Positions 21,394 through 31,879 of a DNA stretch of 64,000 nt are shown here, in pieces. The notes under the pieces are model-generated. The model was not told the origin of the DNA, made no database searches, and worked only from the letters and a program-made list of their open reading frames with translations. The position numbers were made by a program, and so were the translations under genes. Every line of letters begins with the position of its first letter. The stretch's first letter is position 1. This stretch comes from Amanita rubescens (taxonomy: Eukaryota; Basidiomycota; Agaricomycetes; Agaricales; Amanitaceae): contig WION01000210.1 in NCBI GenBank assembly GCA_015039365.1, positions 30,416-94,415 of the forward strand, read 5' to 3'.

Positions 21394-21569
21394 TGTTGGG
21401 CAAATCGTGTGACCTCGAAAAGAAGTGGCCTGACTGGGGATTGAACCCAAGACCTCCTTGGACATATACCAGGTGCTCTAACCACTGAGCTACCAGGCCT
21501 TGGTTCTATACCAGACTTATAGTCAACATGTTGGGCTAGGCAAGCATGGCCTTTCCTTGCATTCCAACA
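21394..21569 (-). mobile_element. 176-bp LTR-like element carrying a tRNA cloverleaf
   Basis: The element has LTR-style ends (TGTTGG...CCAACA) and a 5-bp target duplication CGTAC (21389-21393, 21570-21574). Read on the minus strand it begins TGTTGGAATGCAAGG and soon has GGCCATGC. The LTR-like element at 23918 shares that start, so they are one family. In the same sense it contains a 73-nt tRNA-like gene followed by CTTCTTTTC, a Pol III type terminator. It is too short to code for protein. Poly-A, the usual SINE tail, is absent. It could be a solo LTR of a TRIM/SMART-like element. Confidence 0.75.
21427..21499 (-). tRNA. tRNA-like gene inside the 176-bp element, anticodon possibly TAT
   Basis: On the minus strand: acceptor GGCCTGG pairs with TCAGGCC (one G-T). 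The D arm GCTC/GAGC is perfect around AGTGGTTA. The T arm TTGGG/CCCAG (one G-T) closes the loop TTCAATC. A box TAGCTCAGTGGTTAGAGC and B box GGGTTCAATCC are near consensus. The anticodon stem CCTGG/CCAAG has one mismatch, and loop TATATGT lacks the usual T33, so the isotype is uncertain and it is probably not a translating tRNA. A TTTT stretch follows ten bases or less downstream (21416-21420). Confidence 0.7.
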
Positions 21570-21574
21570 CGTAC

Positions 21575-22952
21575 TGGCCATATCTTACCACAAATACAAA
21601 TATATTGGTGTCATCGTTGATGATTTCACCTTGTATATGTGGATTGGTTTACTTAAAACCAAAGATCAAACTCTAGAATATTTTACCGGATGGTATAATG
21701 AGTTTGTAGATCCTAAACAACCTATTTCTCACCTCCATTCTGATCGAGGGGGGGAATTTGTAAATAAATAAAGCCTTTAAAGAATTCCTTAATAAATCCA
21801 AAGGAATTAAACACCAACAGACAGCTCCTTATACACCACAACAAAATGGTCGCATTGAATGCATGAATCAGACTTTGACTGACAAAGCTGAGGCTATGCG
21901 ATTAGATGCAGGATGTCCGAAATCTTGGTGGGAGTTCTCATTCAGAACAGCTGTGCGTGTGTACAACCGCACTCCCCTTAAAAGGACTAAATGGAAGACC
22001 CCTCTGGAAAACCTTCTTAATAAAAAGCCAGACGTATCATACTTTCAAGTATTTGGATGTGAAGCCTGGGTATTTATCCCTGATCAACGGAGACCAGACA
22101 AGCTATCCAAGAAATCCATTTTATGTACTTTTGTAGGATATGAAGAACCAAAGGCTATAGGTTCATGACGTCGACAAACACACTGGTCATATCCTCCCAG
22201 GCCACATTCTTTGAAAACAGGTTTCCGCGTAAAGGAAAGACTGCAGATATAATTACTGAAGATCTTGGTCCGATCTGGGAGGCAATTCCTCAAGAGGAAC
22301 CTAACAGACCTCCACAAAATTTGGATTTAAATAACTTACTCCCAGAGAACCATAGACGTTCTCCAAGCCGTAGACGCTCACCAAGTTTGGATCAAAGGGG
22401 TGCATCTCCTGATCAACAGCAGTCAGACCCTTCTGATGATTCAAACAATGATGATGATGGTGATGAATTTGCCGATCGTCAAAGAGATTTTTTGGATGAT
22501 AATGTCCAAAGGCAAAGGGAAAAAATAGACATGACAATTATTGTAGACAATGTGATGATTGGCAAAAGGGTCAGAAAATTGATAAACAATCTCGTTTACG
22601 AGATCAATTTAAAAGACAAATGAGTGATATGTTTAAGAAACATTACACTCCTGAACCCTTTGAACGTCCACCTTCTCCACAAATCAAAGAGGAGACTCCT
22701 GTTCCTTCTAGACCTATAACTCCGATACCATATGCATCTCGGTCACCTTCGCCTGCTAATCCTATGGATGTAGATAATCCTTTCTCTTTAAATCAAAGAG
22801 ATCGTGATGAAATTGAAAACCCATTTATGACGGATCAAGAATTTGATCAATTTGAACAACATCAAAGAGATTGTTTTAGAGAATTTGCTCAGAGACCTAG
22901 ACCTCCTCCACTGATCATATCTGATCCTGGTCCACACCCTCTGTACAAATAG
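21575..22952 (+). pseudogene. copia-2 Pol: integrase core and C-terminal linker
   Basis: After the insertion the integrase resumes with IGVIVDDFTLYMWIGLLK and LHSDRGGEFVNK (second catalytic Asp). A frameshift/stop near 21770 follows, then MNQTLTDKAEAMRLDAGCP, FRTAVRVYNRTPLKRTKW and VFGCEAWVFIPDQRR. A Pro/Ser/Asp-rich linker (about 22170-22950) leads to RT. Breaks occur near 22165 and 22620, where frames overlap by a few bases, and at 22950 by a TAG. Compared with copia-1 (25543-26439) it is the same protein with scattered indels. Confidence 0.85.
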
Positions 22953-23140
22953 GTCCTCGCCGTTCTGGTCGTTTTCCAGTTCCAAGGGTACAAAGAGACA
23001 ATGCTTATGGAGATAAAACTCCTGCACAGATAGAAGCAGAAATTCAGCAAAAGCAAGATGCTTTACGAGAGCAGTTAAAAGATAAAATTCCAAGTTCTTC
23101 AACTCAGGATCCACTGTCAGACAACAGGAACCCTGATACA

Positions 23141-23912
23141 ATGAATGAATCTGCCTCTCTACTTAAAGAAATCTTCACTTTGAAATCTGAATTAAAAACT
23201 GCAGAACATGATCATTTAACCCAAATGATTAATGAATCCAGAAATGAATTCCTTCATTTTCTTCTAAAAGTGGCAGTTCCCCTTGTCGATAACATTCCAT
23301 ATGATTATAGGGATATTTCTAAAATGCCCTCCAGTAATCCTCAATTGTATAAACAATGGAAGATTGCAATGGATGATGAATTTAAATCTCTTCAATCTAG
23401 AGATATTTGGGAGTTAGTTGATCTTCCAAAAGGACAAAACCTAATCAGATGTCGTTGGGTTTTCAACTTAAAAACGATGGATGCAAAAAAGCTTGCGTCA
23501 TAGCTAAAGGTTTTAGTCAATGTCCCAGATTAGATTATGAAGATATTTACATGGCCCAGCCAGAAGGTTTTGTTGTAAAAGAACAAGAATCTAAAGTATA
23601 TAGGCTGAGGAAAGCCATATATGGATTGAAACAGGCATCATATGCCTGGAATAAACAAGCTGATAAATCATTAAAATCTTTACATTTCAAACAATGCTTG
23701 TCTGATTCTGGTGTTTACATTTGTAAAGGCAAGAATACAATCACGATATGCATATTGTATGTTGATGATATACTCTTTATGGGAAATGACGATTCTATCA
23801 TTGCAACCATTAAAAAGAAATTTATGGAGATGTGGGAATGTTGTGATCTTGGAAAGATCAAAGAGTATCTCTGAATCCAAGTCAATTACAACCGTGATTT
23901 AGGATTCTTGGT
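23141..23912 (+). pseudogene. copia-2 reverse transcriptase, missing motif A
   Basis: Landmarks: QWKIAMDDEFKSLQSRDIWELV, CRWVFNLK, QPEGFVVKEQESKVYRLRKAIYGLKQA and LYVDDILFMG (the YVDD catalytic box). Between LDY and EDIYMAQPEGF about 130 bp present in copia-1 (26921-27060) are deleted. That block holds the VKTAFLDGDL segment with the first catalytic Asp. A frameshift lies near 23490. At 23918 a 197-bp LTR-like element interrupts the protein. RT is therefore dead for two independent reasons. Confidence 0.9.
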
Positions 23913-23917
23913 AATAG

Positions 23918-24114
23918 TGTTGGAATATTTTGGGCCATGCCAAGCGTGCTGCTCGCTTTCCCCATTTGGTACATCCACATGGCATCCACATTGCACAATC
24001 TACCTACATATATAGCCCATAAATACCCTGTATCCCCCATCCATTTGCCCCAATATCCACTGGGGCCCAAACCGACCCTCCTTTGCCATTGTGATGCCGT
24101 CGGAATCTCCAACA
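23918..24114 (+). mobile_element. 197-bp LTR-like element
   Basis: TGTTGGAATATTTTGGGCC to GGAATCTCCAACA, flanked by AATAG (23913-23917, 24115-24119). A TATA-like CATATATAG and CATAAATACC lie in the middle, as expected for an LTR promoter. It shares its first nine bases and GGCCATGC with the tRNA-bearing element. No internal part, hence a solo LTR. Confidence 0.8.
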
Positions 24115-24119
24115 AATAG

Positions 24120-25095
24120 ATCAAGGCCCTTATGCCTTGAAGGTTGTTAAGCGATTTGGACTTGAAAATTGCAAGTCTGTACACACACTGTTACCTGCTG
24201 GGTATGCTCCTTTAAAGAATGAAGGAGAATGCACACCACAGGAACATTCCTATTATCAACAGATAATTGGATCCCTTCTATATCTTGCCTTAGGAACTAG
24301 TCCTGATATAATATATGCAGTAATTTTGATGTCCCAATTTTCATCAAACCTGTCCCAAGAACATATCCAAAAAGCCTTGTATATAGTCAAATACATTGCT
24401 CACACCTTAAACGTCAAAATCGTTTATAGTGCCAAAGGCAATAATAAATTTAAAGCCTACGCTGACGCAGACTGGGCTGCTGATTGTAATACATGACGAT
24501 CTATAAACGGTTATGTCTTAATGTTAGCTGGTGGTGCGGTGGCTTGGATGAGTAGAAAACAAAAGACTGTAGCCCTGTCCTCGACTGAGGCAGAATACAT
24601 ATCTTTATTAGATGCTGCACAACAAATTGCATGGGTTGAGAATCTATTTTACAAAATAGGTGCACCCATTAAAAGCATCTTACTTAGTGTAGATAACCAA
24701 GGCGCTATATTTTGGGCACAAAATCCTGCACAAGAACATCGTTCTAAACATATCGATATTCACTATCACTTTGTTCGTGAATTGATCTGATCGAGACTAA
24801 AAAAGTAGTCCTCGAATACATACCAACCAATGAGCAAAAAGCGGATCTCATGACTAAGAATTTATCCTTTGAAAAGGTCAAATTCTTTAGAGAACAATTG
24901 GGACTTTCCTTAGAGGAATATCCGACTTCTACAAATTCCTTAATCAGAAGACCAGACAAAATGGATTCTAATGAAATCCATGATTTGATGAAATTAATTC
25001 TTGATTGGCAAGATCTTGAATTAGATGAAATAGATCATCTATCACACAAGGAGTTGATGAAACTTCTTGACGGTCTTTTAGATGAATATAGATAG
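24120..25095 (+). pseudogene. copia-2 RNase H and Pol C-terminus
   Basis: Reads QGPYALKVVKRFGLENCKSV, then ADADWAAD (RNase H start), MSRKQKTVALSSTEAEYISL and DNQGAIFWAQNP, followed by SKHIDIHYHFVRELI and the tail VEYIPTNEQKADLMTKNL-like to TAG at 25093. Stops occur at about 24496 (TGA before CGA) and 24790. The C-terminal extension with LDWQDLELDEIDHLSHKELM is shared with copia-1. Ty1/copia RNase H degrades the RNA strand during reverse transcription; this copy is non-functional. Confidence 0.85.
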
Positions 25096-25152
25096 ATCCT
25101 TTCTATGATGAAAACATTATAGATAAATAAAGGATATCTAAGCGAAGGGGTG

Positions 25153-25537
25153 TGTTAAATATAGAATTATATTTATAGAATGATTAACTACTGATTGACT
25201 ACGGTCATCATTAATCATATTGCTCACATCATCCTTTATGTATGACATAGAGATGACATCATAATGACATCATGATAGACTCATGATTGCACCTTATGGT
25301 GTGCTCAGCATGCCATATCTTCCCTTCTATACTATACACTTACACATATGTAAACACATATTTGTTCTCTCTTAGTATATAAACCTGTCCTGTATTGTAG
25401 AATAGGACAATCCATTCTCTTCCTCTTACTATCACTACTACGCTGAAGGGTAGTGCTAAGGCTATATCGCAATAGGTAAGCTATTGCACCTGCTCATGCT
25501 GTGGACACACGCTCGCGTGCACCTGTCTTCTTTGTCA
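25153..25537 (+). repeat. copia-2 3' LTR (385 bp)
   Basis: TGTTAAATATAG to TTTGTCA, preceded by the purine-rich AAGCGAAGGGGTG. TATA box AGTATATAAACC at about 25374-25385 would start transcripts near 25410. A donor-like AATAG|GTAAGC sits at about 25471-25478, downstream of that start. Confidence 0.85.
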
Positions 25538-25542
25538 GAGAC

Positions 25543-26439
25543 ATGATAATTATCATGAACAATGTGATGATTGGCAAAAGGGTCAGAGAATTGATAAACA
25601 ATCTCAACTTTGAGATCAATTCAAATGTCAGATGGGTGATATGTTTAAGAAATGTAGCACTCCTGAACCCTTTGAGCATCCTCCATCTCCACAAATTAAA
25701 GAGGAGACTCCTTCTTGTCCTATAACACTGATACCTTATGTATCTAGGACACCTTCGCCTGTTCCTATGGATGAAGACAATCCTTTCTCTTTAAATCAAA
25801 GAGATCGTGATGAATTGGATGGCAATGTAAATGACCGAGATTGGTTAGAAGATGAAGGAAGGAGAAGAGATTGTATGAGAGATTTCTCCAGGATCCGGCC
25901 TAGACCACCACCACCAATTGTATCAGATCCTGGTCCACCTTCTGTACAAACAAATCCTCCTCATCGCTCTGGTCATTTTCCAGTTCCAAGTGTACAAAGA
26001 GATAACGCTTATGGAGATAAAACTCCTGCACAAATAGAAGCAGAAATTCAGCAAAAGCAAGATGCTGTACAAGAGCAGTTAAAAGATAAAAATCCAAGTT
26101 CTTCTACTCAGGATCTGCCATCAGACGACAGGAACTCTGATGGAATGAATGAATCTGCCTCTTTGCTTAAAGAAATCTTCACTTTAAAATCAGAGCTGAA
26201 GACTGTAGAACATAATCATTTAACCCAAATGATTAATGAGTCTGGAAATGAATTACTGCATTTTCTTCTAAAAGCGGCTATCCCCCTTGTTGATAACATT
26301 CCATATGATTATAGGGATATTACTAAAATTTTCTCCAGTAATCCTCAATTGTTTAAACAATGGAAGATTGCAATGGATGACAAATTTAAATCTCTTCAAC
26401 AAAGAGACATTTGGGAGTTAGTTGATCTTCCAAAAGGAC
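25543..26439 (+). pseudogene. copia-1 linker and RT N-terminus
   Basis: Continues copia-1 from 16673 after removal of copia-2. A Pro/Ser/Asp linker (CSTPEPFEHPPSPQIKEET) is followed by SASLLKEIFTLKSELKTVEH and QWKIAMDDKFKSLQQRDIWEL. The open frame from 25632 to 26450 is 272 codons, the longest intact piece of this protein. It is cut at DLPKGRN by the solo LTR at 26445, and the reading resumes at 26827 with the same codons. Confidence 0.85.
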
Positions 26440-26444
26440 GAAAC

Positions 26445-26821
26445 TGTTAAAAATGCGCCAAGTGTAGTTACAACTCACTACAAATATTGTAGTAGTTGTC
26501 TAGCCCTCTGATAGACTCAATACACGCTTTAGACGTTCACAAATGCGGTCTATAAGAATTGATAGCAGTGATATTAAGTCTATATCCAAGTGTAGGTATT
26601 GTAGTTCCCTACATGTAAGGAAACCTGGCCTGTTTGGTTCTATTTACTACCTATCCCATCAGGCGTGAGTTTAGGTGTCCACTATATCGTGTTTTGTCCA
26701 CAGACACAACCGCTACACCTATGAACTAGCTCATTATACACAAAATAAAGAATATAGTATTGTAACACTAAATATAAAGCATTTGAGCGATATCTGATGT
26801 TTAATCACTCAATATTCAACA
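26445..26821 (+). mobile_element. Solo LTR, family TGTTAAAAATG (377 bp)
   Basis: TGTTAAAAATGCGCCAAG to CAATATTCAACA with target duplication GAAAC (26440-26444, 26822-26826). Inverted copies of the same LTR lie at 28528-28907 and 31227-31608. Confidence 0.9.
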
Positions 26822-26826
26822 GAAAC

Positions 26827-27197
26827 CTAATCAGATGTCATTGGGTTTTCAACTTAAAAACTGATGGACACAAAAAACACACTTCATAGCTAAAGGTTTT
26901 AGTCAATGTCCCGGATTAGATTACAACAAAACATTCTTGCCTGTTGCGAGATATGAAACAATCCAAATACTTCTGGCCACATCAGTGCTTGAAAATTGGG
27001 ATATACAAGCCCTAGATGTAAAAACAGCCTTCTTAGATGGCGATCTTGATGAAGATATTTACAAGGCCCAGCCAGAAGGTTTTGTTGTAAAAGGACAAGA
27101 ATCTAAAGTATATAGGCTGAGGAAAGCCATATATGGATTGAAACAGGTGTCATATGCCTGGAATAAACAAGCGGATAAATCCTTAAAATCCTTAGGG
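26827..27197 (+). pseudogene. copia-1 RT catalytic region
   Basis: Contains what copia-2 has lost: FLPVARYETIQILLATSVLE and ALDVKTAFLDGDLDEDIYKA with the first catalytic Asp. It then continues KGQESKVYRLRKAIYGLKQVSYAW. It ends at KSLKSL, where unrelated DNA starts (27198). The YVDD box and the rest of RT are missing. The first part has stop codons and a frame break before 26937. Confidence 0.85.
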
Positions 27198-28275
27198 GCT
27201 CAATATTGCTCTCTACCTCATCATGGCACCAAAAACCCATATTAGGCCCAAAGCTTGCCACCAATCATCACAGGACCCATTCAACGCAAAATGCACAATA
27301 CTACAAGGTATGGATGATTACATGGATAGCCGTCCATCTGATGATATGGAAGTATCCCACTGGCGAGCCTTCAACAGCTCCGAGTTCCTGACACTGATAT
27401 GCGACCAACTCAGGCTGAGAATTCTTGTACCAACCCAGCATTTCCATTCAACACACTAGTTGAGTACCTTTCACTGTTGTTTCTTACACGATCACGCCAG
27501 GCGCTGCAGAACCAACTACTGAACAACTCAATCACTGTATAGAACCCCTCATTCCAAGTCATTCATGACAAGGCAACACTGCAAAAGGGTTCGATTTGTG
27601 AATTGTAAGTTATCAACTGTAATTTACACAATATCACTAACTTAGTGTTGCACTCAGCTAACAAGACAAAGATATATGATGAAACTGATGAAAGTGTACA
27701 AGAAAGAAGAAGAGGTATATGTGAGCAAGATTTACAATATCTGCAATACACGGTACACCTGCTGCTTGGAAGATTGCAGAAGCTGGAGGGCACTCAGCTG
27801 ATGTCATTCCCAGTCCTTGGTGGTGCTGTCGAGTCGTGGCTATCATCCATTTGAGGAGGAGGAAGAGGAGCAGGGGAGCAATGAACAATGGCAGGTGCAG
27901 GACCCCGGGGAATTGGTGGGGATTATCGGAATCCTCGTCAACAATCACAGCCACTTCTCTGGGCCACTGTACACTATATCCAGCTTAATTCATTTGATTT
28001 TTATGTGTCTATTGAGTAGCTAGCAAAAAGGAGCAGGTATTGTAGCCAGGAAGGCAGTCCAGATGTGGTCAAAATCCTGTCAAATCAATTGACACGGGTC
28101 ACCATATTGTCATTTTCCTGTCAATACAATGGTCAAAACGTTGTCACAATGGACCTAGACTGGGGAAAAGTCTGATATCTTGAGAAACATATTTTTGGCA
28201 AAACATCAGAAAAACTCGGTCAAAATTCCAGATTTGACAATCATTTTCCACAGCACTATTTTATGCTGTGACCTT
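27198..28275. other. Unidentified 1.1-kb segment replacing part of copia-1 RT
   Basis: Compared with copia-2, about 520 bp of RT/RNase H are absent here and unrelated DNA is present instead, with CTTA-like microhomology at both joints. Three frames of 60-78 codons have no recognisable domain. No inverted termini or target duplication were seen, so filler DNA after a deletion is as likely as a transposon. Confidence 0.4.
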
Positions 28276-28522
28276 AAGCACCAAAATTGTTTATAATGGA
28301 AGAGAAATAATAAATTTAAAGCCTTTGCTGACGCTGACTGGGCTGCTGATCATATTACACAACGATCTATAAATGGCTATGTCTTAATATTAGCTGGTGG
28401 TGCTGTGGCTTGGATGAGTAGAAAACAAAAGACTGTCTCTGTCCTCGACTGAGGCAGAATACATATCTTTATCAGATGCTGCACAACAAATTGCATGGGT
28501 CGAAAATCTCTTCAATGAGATG
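28276..28522 (+). pseudogene. copia-1 RNase H, first part
   Basis: The nucleotide sequence parallels copia-2 24405-24660: AAATTTAAAGCCTTTGCTGA, then TGGATGAGTAGAAAACAAAA and the TEAEYISLSDAAQQIAWVEN region. Small indels break the frame, for example just before the CCTCGACTGAGGC segment. It is interrupted by the solo LTR at 28528. Confidence 0.8.
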
Positions 28523-28527
28523 GGTGC

Positions 28528-28907
28528 TGTTGAATATTGAGTGATTAAACATCAAATATCGCTCAAATCCTTTATATTTAGTGTTACTATACTATATTCT
28601 TTATTTTGTGTATAATGAGTTAGTTTATAGGTGTAGTGGTTGAGTCTGTGGACAAAACGCGATATAGTGGACACCTAAACTCACGCTTGATGGGATAGGT
28701 GGTAGTAAATAGAACCAAACAGGCCAGGTTTCCTTACATGTAGGGAACTACAGTACCTACACTTGGATATAGACTTGATATAACTACTATCAACTATTAT
28801 AGACCGCATTTGTGAATGTCTAAAGCATGTATTAAGTCTATCAGAGGGCTAGACAACTACTACAACATTTGTAGTCAGTTGCAACAACACTTGGCGCATT
28901 TTTAACA
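28528..28907 (-). mobile_element. Solo LTR, family TGTTAAAAATG (380 bp)
   Basis: Inverted copy of 26445-26821, from TGTTGAATATTGAG to CGCATTTTTAACA, with target duplication GGTGC (28523-28527, 28908-28912). Confidence 0.9.
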
Positions 28908-28912
28908 GGTGC

Positions 28913-29346
28913 TCCCATAGTTAGCATCTTACTTAGCATGGATAACCAAGATGCTATATTCTGGGCACAAAATCTTGCACAGGAGCATCATTCTAAATGC
29001 ATTGATATTCGCTATCACTATGTTCGCGAATTGGTTGAGTCTAAAAAAGTAGTGCTTGATTGAATACATACCAACCAACAAGCAAAATGCGGATTTAATG
29101 ACTAAGAACTTATCCTTTGAAAAGGTTAAATTCTTTAGAGAACGTTTGGGACTTTCCCTTGATGAATATCCGACAAATGCTTTAATCAGAAGACCTGACA
29201 ACCTTGATTCACAAGAAATGCGCGATATGACCAGATTTATTCTTGATTGGCAAAATCTTGAATTAGAAGGATATGATCAATTATTGCATAAGAAATTATT
29301 AGAACTTCTTGAGACAGTCTTATTGAACAATTTGAATTGGATATAG
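28913..29346 (+). pseudogene. copia-1 RNase H end and C-terminal tail
   Basis: DNQDAIFWAQN-like, HIDIRYHYVRELVE and IEYIPTNKQNADLMTKNLSF are followed by the same acidic tail as in copia-2, ending at TAG 29344-29346. A 2-base disruption near 29060 separates two frames. A purine-rich AAGCAAAGGGGTG lies just before the truncated LTR. Confidence 0.85.
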
Positions 29347-29404
29347 ATCCTTTCTATGATGAAAACATCATAGATAAATAAAGGGATAACTAAGCAAAGG
29401 GGTG

Positions 29405-29466
29405 TGTTAAATATAGAATATATTTATAGAATGATTAACTACTTATTGACTACTGTCATCATTAAT
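29405..29466 (+). repeat. copia-1 3' LTR, truncated
   Basis: TGTTAAATATAGAATATATT and about 40 further bases match the copia-2 LTR. The match ends at CATCATTAAT, where unrelated sequence begins. Confidence 0.8.
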
Positions 29467-30689
29467 ATTCAACATGGAGAACAGATGAGGAGGTGGCTCA
29501 ATGTTCATTCTTACATGAGCATACTGCTCATGTCCAAATACTTGGAGACTTGGCTACTACCTCTAGACAAATTCTTGATCATGAGGGCAATTTTGAGTCG
29601 AGTCTTCAAAACATCTTCAAACCATGGTCAAGGGAGATTTAGTAGGTTCAGTGGCTTCCACCAGCTCCTTGCCACCCAAAGATTCAGATGGCCTGGGTGG
29701 GATAGCTCAATGCATCCTAGATTTGGAAAAGAGGGGCATACATAGGACTGGATTTTGAAATGGCCATTAACCTCATCCAGTTTATTCTTAAATTTGAACA
29801 CCTTCAAGAGATAAGCAAAAAGTCCAGTATCATGGTTATTAGTTAGGAAGGAGGCAGAGAGATCTGGAGGATTTACTGTGCATCAAGGGAAGAGATGGAG
29901 GGAATGTTGTTATAAGCTGGCAGGGCTTGCAGGGGCTGGTATGTGATCTTTGAAATCTTCTTCCAGATCTAATGATATGTGCTAACAATTTTGGCATGTG
30001 GCAGATCAGTGAATAAATTCAAAGTGCTACCTACAAATGCTGTGAGGGAAATATGTGAAATTTTATTAAGTGCTCCTTTAGGTGTGTTTTAGATCTGCAA
30101 GCTCAAGGAGAAGAACATGCCCTGATGAGATGTGTGCACCCAATGGAATTCCACATATGATATGCTCAAGTTTGCCATTAACTATCACAAGGTTATTGAT
30201 AATTTAACTAGCAATCATGAATTAGGTTTATGATCATATGAGATGGACTCGGATGAATGGGTGATAGCAAAGCAGCTGCGTGACGTCCTCAATGTAAGTG
30301 AAGCAATATGATCTCTGCAATACAATGCTAACCACACCTTTTCTTTATGCAGATATGCAAAGATGCTACAGATTTCTTCTCTTGAGGGAAGGAATCTAGC
30401 CTTTCCACAGTCATCCATGCAATGGACAAGTATCTTGCAACAACAATGATCTCATCTCAATCGCAGTTGAAGGGCACAACAGTGTTAAGGAGCCATTTGC
30501 CTACAAATCCGCTGTGATCATTTTTGACTCCAACTAGGACAACTGCTTTTTGGCATGATGGCAGGAGTGGCCGGGGTGGTGGTGCCATGCTGTCTGATGT
30601 AAGATTCTCTGGTGGTTTGATGTGCCTCCAGGGAGGTGTTGTGGGGTGGTTGGGACAATCCCACATATTCTAAGGGGGTAATGCCTCAT
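29467..30689. other. No gene seen
   Basis: Low-complexity-free sequence without recognisable coding or repeat structure. Frames of 67-113 codons have no domain support. It may hold unrecognised 5' parts of the LINE that follows. Confidence 0.35.
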
Positions 30690-31226
30690 GTGTGCGGCTG
30701 TGTAGACATGTTGTTGGGTATGGGAGGGGCACAGCTAGCTGGGGGAGAAGATGCCAGTGTTGGCAGGGAGACTATTTTGGGGGAGGGGGACCTCCCTCAG
30801 GTTTCCATAGTCAGTGTCACAGTGCCAACCACACCACTTTGGTGCATGTGGGGCAATGCCCTGTGTGCAAAGACAGCCTCCCCTGTCACCCTCACTGCAT
30901 CGATTGTGGTGACTGCCACATTGCTACTGATCCCTCCTGCCCCTTTTACAAAGCTAGGTTTGACAATGCAGTGATCCAAGCCCTCCAGTTCAGCACCATG
31001 AATGACAATCCCAGGAAGCAACTAGATGTATCACTACTAGTGGTGTGCAGTAACAAACCACATCAGTCAGTTTACCACCCAGCAATCACCTATCCAAAAT
31101 TACAAACATCCATTTCCTTGCTAAGCTCAAATTTTTCTTCCAGAATATTCATGAGGGTGTCAAGCACTTACACTCCCTCCTAGATTCATTGCAAATATCG
31201 GTGGACCTCCTCTTCATCCAAGAGGC
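30690..31226 (+). pseudogene. LINE (non-LTR) fragment: ORF1 zinc knuckles and endonuclease start
   Basis: The plus frame around 30830-30980 encodes a Cys/His cluster (CPVCKDSLPCHPHCIDCGDC, then CPFYKARFDNAVI), like the end of LINE ORF1. Another frame at about 31103-31226 reads NIHFLAKLKFFFQNIHEG, then HSLLDSLQISVDLLFIQE, the typical N-terminus of the AP-like endonuclease of fungal Tad-type LINEs. The LINE is cut right after FIQE by the solo LTR at 31227. ORF1 and ORF2 frames are broken. The remaining endonuclease and RT are not in the window. Confidence 0.65.
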
Positions 31227-31608
31227 TGTTGAATATTGAGTGATTAAACATCAGATATTGCTCAAATCCTTTATATTTAGTGTTACTATACTATATTCTT
31301 TGTTTTGTGTATAATAAGTTAGTTTATAGGTGTAGTGGTTGTGTCTGTGGACAGAACGCGATATAGTGGACACCTAAACTCACACCTGGTGGGATAGGTA
31401 GTAAATAGAACCAAACAGGCCAGGTTTCCTTACATGTAGGGGGAACTACAGTACCTACACTTGGATATAGACTTGATATAACTGCTACTAACTGTTATAG
31501 ACCGCATTTGTGAATGTCTACAGTGTGTGTTAGTCTATCAGAGGGTTACACAACTACTACAACATTTGTAGTGAGTTGCAACAACACTTGCTTGGCACAT
31601 TTTTAACA
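31227..31608 (-). mobile_element. Solo LTR, family TGTTAAAAATG, without target duplication
   Basis: Third copy of this LTR (TGTTGAATATTGAG to GCACATTTTTAACA). Flanks GAGGC and CCACC do not match. The left flank is LINE and the right is unrelated, so one side was probably exchanged by recombination or lost. Confidence 0.85.
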
Positions 31609-31879
31609 CCACCTGGGCAGGGAAATGATTGTATTGTAACAGTTTGAAGCCTAATCACTGGGGTAATGTTTTAACAATATAAAGTCTGGGTGCCATCTCA
31701 ACACAAGTTCATTGTATCCTGAGATGTAATCATCTACAAAGAAATATCAAAAATAGTAGATGATGATAATACACCTATACATCCTCATTGTGAGGGGGTG
31801 TCTGATACTGAAGGCACTCCACTACTATTGACAAACAACTCCAGGAACCTTCTCCACCAAGAAGATGATTGATGCTCAG

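Larger units (their letters stand above)
16679..25537 (+). mobile_element. copia-2: full-length but inactive Ty1/copia element
   Basis: Begins TGTTAAATATAG, ends TTTGTCA and is flanked by GAGAC (16674-16678, 25538-25542). Order: 5' LTR, PBS, a Met-less frame, gag, protease, integrase, RT, RNase H, 3' LTR. It is inserted into copia-1, a relative with the same Pol. It carries three later insertions: a hAT remnant in the 5' LTR (16827-17532), a tRNA-bearing LTR-like element (21394-21569) and a 197-bp LTR-like element (23918-24114). RT lacks a block containing its first catalytic Asp, so it cannot transpose on its own. Confidence 0.9.

Noticed and set aside
21427..21499. A normal functional tRNA gene
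   Set aside because: It has a mismatch in the anticodon stem and no T33, and it lies within an inserted 176-bp element, so it is listed as tRNA-like and not as a translating tRNA.
25143..29466. A third tandem copia element following copia-2
   Set aside because: The GAGAC duplication on both sides of copia-2 shows that this is the 3' remainder of copia-1, not a separate tandem copy.
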